Shown: positions 58,475-64,000 of the stretch, piece by piece
Numbering within the stretch: position 1 is the stretch's first letter
Layout: each line of letters opens with the position of its first letter
Assembly: GCF_004362525.1 (NCBI RefSeq)
Contig: NZ_SNXS01000005.1
Coordinates: 1-64,000 of the forward strand
Reading direction: 5' to 3'
From: Roseateles toxinivorans
GTDB lineage: Bacteria > Pseudomonadota > Gammaproteobacteria > Burkholderiales > Burkholderiaceae_C
Length of the DNA stretch: 64,000 bases
Notes under the pieces: generated by a model
The model's database searches: none
Told to the model about the DNA's origin: nothing
The model's input: only the letters and a program-made list of their open reading frames with translations
Program-made: the position numbers and the translations under genes

Positions 58475-60271
58475 CTAGAGGAGCTTTGCAGGGCACCAGC
58501 CCCGCAAACTGTTGAAGAAGGCCAAACCCTCGGCCAGCGCCAGATCGTCCTTCATCAACCGCGCCTCGACGATGCGTCCCTCGGCCAGCAACTGCTCGCG
58601 ATAGACCCCCGGCAGCAGGCCGGCCTCGGCGCGCGGGGTCAGCCACTGGCCAGCACGCAGCAGGGCCAGATTGCCGATCGCGCACTCGGTCAGTTCGCCG
58701 TCGGTGTTCCACAGGATCAGGTCGAAGGCCTCGGGCGGCTTGAGCGCCAGCAACGCGTCGTAAAGCTCGCGGCGGGTGGTCTTGTGCTGCAGGAACTCGG
58801 CGGCGGGGCCGTGGCTGGCCATCGGCTGAGCGGCCAGGGCCAGCATGACGACCGGTGGCGTCTCGGCCAGCGGTGTGGCTTGCAGCCCGATGGCGCCATC
58901 GGCGGCCACGGTCAGCCGGGTGCGCCAGTTGCCCTCGGGCTTGCCCTGGGCAAGCCGCTGCAGCGCGGCGCGAACCTCGGCCAGATCCAGCGCCAGGCCG
59001 AAGTGGCGGGCCGTGCGCCGCAATCGCTGCAGATGGCCGTCCAGGCGCGGGTACTCGCCCTCCTGCAGCCGCAGGGTCTCCAGCGCAGCGATCGGCGCCT
59101 GGGCGCGCAGCAGAAAGCGGCTCTTGGCCCGCCATTCGCCGACCTCGGCGGCCGGATCGGAATCCAGGGTGATGGCGCTGCCGATACCGCATTGCAGACG
59201 GCCCGCATCCAGTTCCACCGTGCGTATCGGCACATTGAAGGTAGCCGTCCCGCCCGGCCGCAGCAGGCCTAACGCGCCGCAGTAGAAGCCGCGCGGCCCG
59301 GGCTCCAGCTCATGAATGATCTGCATCGCCCGCACCTTGGGTGCGCCGGTCACCGAGCCGCAGGGAAACAGCGCGGCGAACACCTGGGCCAAGGTGGTGG
59401 TGGCCGGCGTGTGGGCCGTGACGGTGGACGTCATCTGCCAGACGGTGGACAGCGCATGCAGCTCGAACAGCCGCGCCACGCGCACGCTGCCCAGGCGCGC
59501 GAGCCGCCCCATGTCATTGCGCAGCAGGTCGACGATCATCAGGTTCTCGGCCCGCTCCTTGACGCTGGTGCGCAGGTATTGCTGCCGGGCCTCGTCTTCC
59601 ACCACGTCGCGGCCGCGCGGCGCCGTGCCCTTCATTGGCTGGGCGGCGAGCTGCCAGTCCTGCGAGCCTGCGCTCTCGCCCTGGGCACTGCTGGGGCGCC
59701 AATCGAAGAACAGCTCGGGGGAGACGCTGGCGACGGCACGTTCACCGTCCTGCAGGAACAGCGAGAAGCCGCCGGGCTGGGCGGCATGCAGCGCGCGGAA
59801 CAGTTGCCAGGCGGTCGCACCCTCGGCCAGGAGCGAATCAAGGCGGGTGGTCAGATTGACCTGGTAGCAGTCGCCGCTGCGTATCCATTCGCGGATGCGT
59901 TCGATCTGCTGCAGCTCGGCGGCTTCGGCCTGGGCATCGAGCCAGTCGCTGTTCAGCGCCCGATCCGGCGTGACCGCGGCCGGCCACTCGGTCGGCGCCT
60001 GCTCGAATACGGCGAACTCGGCCAAGGGTCTATCCGGCCAACCCTGGGTGACGAGCGCGGCATCAAAAGCAGCGGCCGCCTCGTAGCGCACGCCGCCCAG
60101 CACCCAGGCGCCATTCAGGCTGGCACGCCAGGCCTGATCGAGCACGTCCACTACCTCGCTAAGCGCGAACGCCCGCAGCCAACGCGCCGGCGGCCGCAAA
60201 AAGGCGCCACGCAGCCGCTCGCCGTCCTCGCGGGACAGCGGGTGGCGCGGAAAGTCGAAGGCGGCGTACAT
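58475..60271 (-). CDS. pabBC: Fused aminodeoxychorismate synthase component I and aminodeoxychorismate lyase
   Basis: The 598-residue protein joins two folate-pathway enzymes. Residues 1 to about 375 are PabB, with ESxxQVNL-like SGDCYQVNLTTR, PMKGTAPRG, the NLMIVDLLRND segment and CGSVTGAPK. It aminates chorismate with glutamine-derived ammonia. From about residue 385 it is a fold-type IV pyridoxal phosphate enzyme like PabC, with the cofactor lysine in HKTTRRELYD and ECAIGNLALL. It releases p-aminobenzoate and pyruvate. Both parts look complete. No glutaminase (PabA) gene is present nearby. It lies 16 bases after orn on the same strand. Confidence 0.93.
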   Translation of the reverse strand: MYAAFDFPRHPLSREDGERLRGAFLRPPARWLRAFALSEVVDVLDQAWRASLNGAWVLGGVRYEAAAAFDAALVTQGWPDRPLAEFAVFEQAPTEWPAAVTPDRALNSDWLDAQAEAAELQQIERIREWIRSGDCYQVNLTTRLDSLLAEGATAWQLFRALHAAQPGGFSLFLQDGERAVASVSPELFFDWRPSSAQGESAGSQDWQLAAQPMKGTAPRGRDVVEDEARQQYLRTSVKERAENLMIVDLLRNDMGRLARLGSVRVARLFELHALSTVWQMTSTVTAHTPATTTLAQVFAALFPCGSVTGAPKVRAMQIIHELEPGPRGFYCGALGLLRPGGTATFNVPIRTVELDAGRLQCGIGSAITLDSDPAAEVGEWRAKSRFLLRAQAPIAALETLRLQEGEYPRLDGHLQRLRRTARHFGLALDLAEVRAALQRLAQGKPEGNWRTRLTVAADGAIGLQATPLAETPPVVMLALAAQPMASHGPAAEFLQHKTTRRELYDALLALKPPEAFDLILWNTDGELTECAIGNLALLRAGQWLTPRAEAGLLPGVYREQLLAEGRIVEARLMKDDLALAEGLAFFNSLRGWCPAKLL

Positions 60272-60286
60272 GGCGCCCCGGCAGCC

Positions 60287-60850
60287 TTACAGGCTCAGCA
60301 GATGGGTGCGGTAGTAGACGAGTTCGTCGATCGACTCATGGATGTCGGCCAGCGCCGTGTGCGCCTGGGCCTTCTTGAAGCCGTCCAGGATGCCGGGCTT
60401 CCAGCGCTTGGCCAGTTCCTTCAGGGTGCTGACGTCCAGATTGCGGTAGTGGAAAAAGCTTTCCAGGGTCGGCATGTAGTTGGCCAGGAAGCGGCGGTCC
60501 TGGCAGATGCTGTTGCCGCACATCGGCGACTTGCCCTTGGGCACATAGGTCTTCAGGAAGGCGATCACCTGGGCGGTGGCCTCTTCCTCGGTGATAGTCG
60601 AGGCCTTGACGCGATCGATCAGCCCGCTCTTGCCGTGCGTGCCCTTGTTCCAGTTGTCCATCTTGTCCAGCGTCTCGTCGCTCTGGTGGATGGCAAACAC
60701 CGGGCCTTCGACGCGCTGGGTCAGATTGGCATCGGTGACGACCACGGCGATCTCGATGATGCGGTCGGTGTCGGGGTAGAGACCGGTCATTTCCAGGTCG
60801 ATCCAGATCAGGTTCTGGTCGCTGCTGGCCAGGGTTGCGGCTTCGCTCAT
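60287..60850 (-). CDS. orn: Oligoribonuclease
   Basis: Orn degrades two-nucleotide RNAs, including pGpG from cyclic di-GMP turnover. The 187-residue DEDDh exonuclease has D18 and E20 in WIDLEMTGL and the RRFLANYMP segment. [20 protein letters not shown] near the end contains the catalytic His and Asp. The ATG at 60850 is favoured over that at 60856, because GAGGAAA lies at a proper distance. It is divergent from the M48 protease gene, with 57 bases between them. Confidence 0.95.
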   Translation of the reverse strand: MSEAATLASSDQNLIWIDLEMTGLYPDTDRIIEIAVVVTDANLTQRVEGPVFAIHQSDETLDKMDNWNKGTHGKSGLIDRVKASTITEEEATAQVIAFLKTYVPKGKSPMCGNSICQDRRFLANYMPTLESFFHYRNLDVSTLKELAKRWKPGILDGFKKAQAHTALADIHESIDELVYYRTHLLSL

Positions 60851-60907
60851 GGGCATTTCCTCGTGTATTGCTTCAAGCCGGATTGTCGCAGCCCTACACT
60901 TCGCCCC

Positions 60908-62212
60908 ATGCTTTCATCCTTTTTGCCCCCTGTTGACGCCCCCACGCTGACCGCCCTGTTCGTGGCTGCGCTGATCGCCTCGCTGCTCGTCAAGTTCTGG
61001 CTGTCCACCCGCCAGATGCGTTTTGTCGCCCAGCACCGCGGCGCCGTGCCGGCCGCTTTTGTCGGCACCGTGTCGCTGGAAGCCCACCAGAAGGCCGCCG
61101 ACTACACGCTGGCCAAGGGCCGCTACGGCCTGCTGGCCACCGCCTTCGGTGCGGCCGTGCTGCTGGGCTGGACCCTGCTCGGTGGCCTGGAATGGCTGAA
61201 CCTGGCCCTGCGCGACCTGGTGCAGCCGACCTGGGGAACCATGGCCTACCAGCTGGCGCTGCTGACCGCCTTCAGCCTGATGGCCTCGCTGCTGGACCTG
61301 CCCTGGGAGCTGTACAACACCTTCCGGCTGGAGCAGCGCTTCGGTTTCAACCGCACGACCTGGAAGCTCTACGTCAGCGATGCACTGAAGGGCCTGCTGG
61401 TCAGCGCCCTGATCGGCCTGCCGATCGCCGCGCTGATGCTGTGGCTGATGGGCGCCGCCGGTGCCTACTGGTGGGCCTGGGCCTGGGGCGCCTGGATGGC
61501 CTTCAACCTGATCATCCTGGTGCTGTACCCGACCGTGATCGCGCCGCTGTTCAACAAGTTCGAGCCACTGGCCGACGAGGGCCTGAAGGCACGTGTGCAG
61601 GCGCTGATGGCGCGCTGCGGCTTTGCCGCCAAGGGCCTGTTCGTGATGGACGGCAGCCGCCGATCGGCCCATGGCAATGCCTATTTCACCGGCCTGGGCC
61701 CGGCCAAGCGCGTGGTCTTCTTCGACACGCTGCTGCAGCGGCTCAACGCCGGCGAGGTCGAGGCGGTGCTGGCCCACGAGCTGGGCCACTTCAAGCACAA
61801 GCATGTGCTGAAACGCATCGTCTCGATGTTCGCCTTGAGCCTGTTGGCGTTCGCGCTGCTCGGCTGGCTGTCGCAGCAGGCGGGCTTCTTCGCCGGCCTG
61901 GGCGTGCGGCCGAACATGAGCGCGCCCAATGATGCGCTGGCCCTGCTGCTGTTCCTGATGGTGGTGCCGGTGTTCGGCTTCTTCTTCACGCCGCTGAGCG
62001 CGATGCTGTCGCGCAAGCACGAGTTCCAGGCAGACGCCTACGCCTGCGCCCAGGCCAGCGGCCAGGACCTGGCCAATGCGCTCTTGAAGCTGCATGAGGA
62101 CAATGCCGGCACCCTGACGCCCGACCCCGTCTATGCTCGCTTCTACTACTCACACCCGCCGGCCAGCGAACGCCTGGCCGCGCTGAGTCTGCATGGAGGC
62201 CGCGCCGCATGA
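60908..62212 (+). CDS. M48 family metalloprotease (CAAX protease / Ste24-like)
   Basis: The 434-residue integral membrane protease has several helices. The zinc site HELGH is at residues 290-294, followed by [10 protein letters not shown], and the third ligand is in the [10 protein letters not shown] motif further on. [19 protein letters not shown] belongs to the Ste24 family N-terminal region. It probably removes damaged membrane proteins or processes lipoproteins. The ATG at 60908 is the natural start; a longer frame upstream runs through orn and pabBC on the wrong strand. It overlaps the next gene by four bases. Confidence 0.93.
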   Translation: MLSSFLPPVDAPTLTALFVAALIASLLVKFWLSTRQMRFVAQHRGAVPAAFVGTVSLEAHQKAADYTLAKGRYGLLATAFGAAVLLGWTLLGGLEWLNLALRDLVQPTWGTMAYQLALLTAFSLMASLLDLPWELYNTFRLEQRFGFNRTTWKLYVSDALKGLLVSALIGLPIAALMLWLMGAAGAYWWAWAWGAWMAFNLIILVLYPTVIAPLFNKFEPLADEGLKARVQALMARCGFAAKGLFVMDGSRRSAHGNAYFTGLGPAKRVVFFDTLLQRLNAGEVEAVLAHELGHFKHKHVLKRIVSMFALSLLAFALLGWLSQQAGFFAGLGVRPNMSAPNDALALLLFLMVVPVFGFFFTPLSAMLSRKHEFQADAYACAQASGQDLANALLKLHEDNAGTLTPDPVYARFYYSHPPASERLAALSLHGGRAA

Positions 62213-62538
62213 CGCTTGCCGATCTGCCCACGCATTGCTCGAATGAGGTCACGGCGCTCAGCGAGGCCGAGGTCAGTGACCTGCTGGACCAGATCAGCGG
62301 CTGGCGGCTGACGCAGGGCGCGCTGGAGCGGCGCATCAACTTCCCCAACTTCCACCAGACCATGGCCTTCGTCAATGCGGTGGCGCAACTGGCCAACGAG
62401 CAGGATCACCACCCCGATATGCACATCGCCTACGGCCGTTGCGTCGTCCGCTTCAACACCCATTCGGTCAGAGGCATCTCGGTCAATGACTTCATCTGCG
62501 CTCAGCTGGTGAACGCCATGCAGCCCACATCCGCATGA
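62209..62538 (+). CDS. Pterin-4a-carbinolamine dehydratase
   Basis: The 109-residue protein has the signature NEQDHHPDM with catalytic H67 and H68, and the preceding INFPNFHQTMAFVN and GWRLTQG strands. It recycles 4a-hydroxytetrahydrobiopterin or acts as a small regulator. No phenylalanine hydroxylase lies nearby. It is coupled by four-base overlaps to the protease gene before it and rsgA after it. Confidence 0.92.
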   Translation: MTLADLPTHCSNEVTALSEAEVSDLLDQISGWRLTQGALERRINFPNFHQTMAFVNAVAQLANEQDHHPDMHIAYGRCVVRFNTHSVRGISVNDFICAQLVNAMQPTSA

Positions 62539-63440
62539 GCCGGTTCAGCGATCTGGACATTGGCTTGGTGGTGGTTGGCCATGGCCGCCACTATCTCGTG
62601 GAAACACCCGAAGGCCGGCGCGTCAATTGCCGGCCGCGGGGCAAGAAGAGCGATTGCGTCGTCGGCGACCGCGTGCGCTGGGCCATCACCGGCGACGAGG
62701 GCGTGATCGAGCAGGTCGAGCCGCGGCGCAATCTGCTGTTCCGCCAGGACGAGTGGAAGACCAAGAGCTTTGCCGCCAATCTCGACCAGCTGCTGATACT
62801 GGTCGCGGTGGAGCCGGTGTTCAGCGAGTCGCAGCTGGCCCGTGCGCTGATCGCTGCCGAAAGCGCCGGCATCAGCACCACGATCGCCCTGAACAAGACC
62901 GATCTGCCCGGCGTGCAGCTGGCACGCGAACGCCTGGCACCCTATCGCGCGATGGGGCAGGAGGTGATCGAGGTCGCCTTCAAGGCCGACCCGGTGGGCT
63001 CCACCGCCCTGCTGCAGCCCTGGCTGAAAGACAAGGCCACCCTTGTGCTGGGCCCCAGCGGCACCGGCAAGTCGACCCTGATCAATATGCTGATACCCGA
63101 CGCCAACGCGCAGGTCGGCGACATCTCGCAGGCGCTGAACTCGGGCCGCCACACGACGACGACAACCAAGTGGTACTGGCTGGACGACGAGCGAAAGACG
63201 GGTCTACTGGACTCGCCGGGTTTCCAGGAATTCGGTCTGCGCCAGATCGAGCCGCTGCAGCTGCCGGGGCTGATGCCCGATCTGCGCAGGCACGCAGAAA
63301 CCTGCAAGTTCTACAACTGCACCCATCAGCACGAGCCGGGCTGCGGCGTGCGCGCGGCGCTGGAGCGTGGCGAGATCAATGCCTCGCGATACCGCATCTA
63401 CGGCGAGATCTTGCAGGAGCTGGGTGGGAAGAGATACTGA
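62535..63440 (+). CDS. rsgA: Ribosome small-subunit-dependent GTPase A
   Basis: RsgA checks late maturation of the 30S subunit. The 301-residue protein has an OB fold at the N-terminus. A circularly permuted GTPase domain follows: the G4 motif NKTD at 120-123, G1 GPSGTGKST at 173-181 and G3 DSPG at 226-229. The C-terminal zinc site has the pattern CKFYNCTHQHEPGC. The ATG overlaps the dehydratase stop. A repeat element follows the stop codon. Confidence 0.95.
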   Translation: MSRFSDLDIGLVVVGHGRHYLVETPEGRRVNCRPRGKKSDCVVGDRVRWAITGDEGVIEQVEPRRNLLFRQDEWKTKSFAANLDQLLILVAVEPVFSESQLARALIAAESAGISTTIALNKTDLPGVQLARERLAPYRAMGQEVIEVAFKADPVGSTALLQPWLKDKATLVLGPSGTGKSTLINMLIPDANAQVGDISQALNSGRHTTTTTKWYWLDDERKTGLLDSPGFQEFGLRQIEPLQLPGLMPDLRRHAETCKFYNCTHQHEPGCGVRAALERGEINASRYRIYGEILQELGGKRY

Positions 63441-63450
63441 ACGGCCGGCG

Positions 63451-63497
63451 GCCCCGGATTGCATCCGGGCTACGGTAGCCCGGATGGAATCCGGGAC
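63451..63497. repeat. Palindromic repeat between rsgA and cobD
   Basis: Two 23-base arms, 63451-63473 and 63475-63497, are inverted copies with 21 of 23 matches around a single G. Each arm contains CCGGAT and ATCCGG and can also fold on itself. It closely resembles the widespread CCCGGATTxxATCCGGGCTAC intergenic repeats of proteobacteria. It may stop transcription from both sides. Confidence 0.75.
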
Positions 63498-63500
63498 TCC

Positions 63501-64000
63501 TCACCCGATCAGATTCGCCAAGGTCATCAAGGCCAGCAGCAGCATCCACAGAATCACCGAGCGCCAGACCAGGCCGACCACGCTTTGCAGATGGCCCAGC
63601 TGGGCCTGCTGACCGGGCGTGGCGCCATCGGTGTCCATGCTGTCCGGATTGATGCCTGCATCGAAGGTCTTGGAGCGGTCCGGCGTCACGCCGGGTGCGG
63701 CGCTGCCGCCCAGCTGCAGGCCCAGGGCACCGGCGGCCGAGGCCAGGATGATGCCCTCGTTGGCATGGCGCCAGAGGCCGGCGTCACGGCGCCAGCCATT
63801 CACCGCCTCCTCGAAATTGCCGACGATGGCAAAGCCGGCGGCGGTCAGCCGCGCGGGCACATGGTCGATCCAGCCGAACACACGCTGCGAGACCTGCATC
63901 AGCCGCTCGTTGGTCGGCGCATCAGTGGTGCGGCTCTTGAAGGCCCAGTAGCGGCTAGCGAATTCGGCCATGCGATAGAGCACCGCACCGGCCGGGCCAA
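63501..64000 (-). CDS. cobD: Adenosylcobinamide-phosphate synthase, C-terminal part
   Basis: The visible 166 residues are the C-terminal half of a CobD/CbiB membrane protein, which attaches aminopropanol to adenosylcobyric acid in cobalamin synthesis. The window edge reads GPAGAVLYRMAEFASRYW in frame, a typical CobD stretch. FGWIDHVPARLTAAGFAIVG and a last membrane helix near the stop follow. The start lies beyond the window. It converges on rsgA, as in related Burkholderiales. Confidence 0.85.
   Translation of the reverse strand, partial: GPAGAVLYRMAEFASRYWAFKSRTTDAPTNERLMQVSQRVFGWIDHVPARLTAAGFAIVGNFEEAVNGWRRDAGLWRHANEGIILASAAGALGLQLGGSAAPGVTPDRSKTFDAGINPDSMDTDGATPGQQAQLGHLQSVVGLVWRSVILWMLLLALMTLANLIG

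Noticed and set aside
59312-60907. Plus-strand extension of the M48 protease frame by 532 codons
   Set aside because: It runs antisense to pabBC and orn, which are clear genes. The protease family begins at 60908.

Overview
The window looks like a chromosomal segment of a GC-rich betaproteobacterium of the order Burkholderiales, most likely from the Roseateles/Rubrivivax/Leptothrix neighbourhood. The grounds are the unbroken block gyrA - DUF2059 - serC - pheA - tyrA - aroA/cmk - rpsA - ihfB - lapA - lapB, an aroA-cmk gene fusion, a tmRNA tag of the beta-proteobacterial type (ANDSTFALAA), and the orn / M48 protease / pterin dehydratase / rsgA / cobD cluster. The assignment comes from gene order and sequence style, not from a search.

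Positions 1 to about 7,480 are the right end of a genomic island. It is read almost entirely on the minus strand and holds a tyrosine integrase beside the 3' end of ssrA, an AlpA-type regulator coupled to a RepA-like ATPase, a small protein of unknown function, an AT-rich gene for a PD-(D/E)xK nuclease fused to a STAND-type NTPase, and an ORF for a RloC/AAA_13-like protein that stops just after its zinc hook. Six copies of a CCTAAGG palindrome lie between the cargo and the integrase, and GTTGTACG repeats lie in front of the integrase. The other end of the island is outside the window.

From 7,487 to about 29,760 the content is core genome: ssrA, gph-ubiG and an OmpA-family gene on the minus strand, then a long plus-strand run of gyrase A, serine, phenylalanine, tyrosine and shikimate pathway genes, ribosomal protein S1, IHF-beta and the LPS assembly regulators LapA/LapB. 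This run continues into three overlapping glycosyltransferase-like genes, which face a GT4 glycosyltransferase. An MsbA-type exporter, a ComEA-like protein and a patatin-like lipase follow.

The most unusual gene is at 29,997-35,048. It is a single-gene unit encoding 1,683 residues, of which 1,541 are 193 consecutive octapeptide units (consensus xLSxxQLx). It has no signal peptide, no cysteine that I can see and hardly any lysine. Next come dnaE (minus), a 740-base non-coding region packed with inverted repeats, a cyclophilin, the tRNA hydroxylase trhO with a hydrolase, and a polar amino acid ABC importer whose operon contains an AstE/AspA-like deacylase.

The right third holds CYTH-CHAD, DUF599 and pirin genes, a LysR regulator, gluQ, an FKBP, a DUF2520 protein, an RhlE-type DEAD-box helicase with a long structured leader, and a DUF2087 protein. 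It also has a three-gene LytS/LytTR-type two-component operon in which the second kinase has lost its phospho-acceptor histidine and ATP-binding asparagine, a pabB-pabC fusion, and orn facing the M48 protease, pterin dehydratase and rsgA genes. The window ends in the 3' part of cobD.
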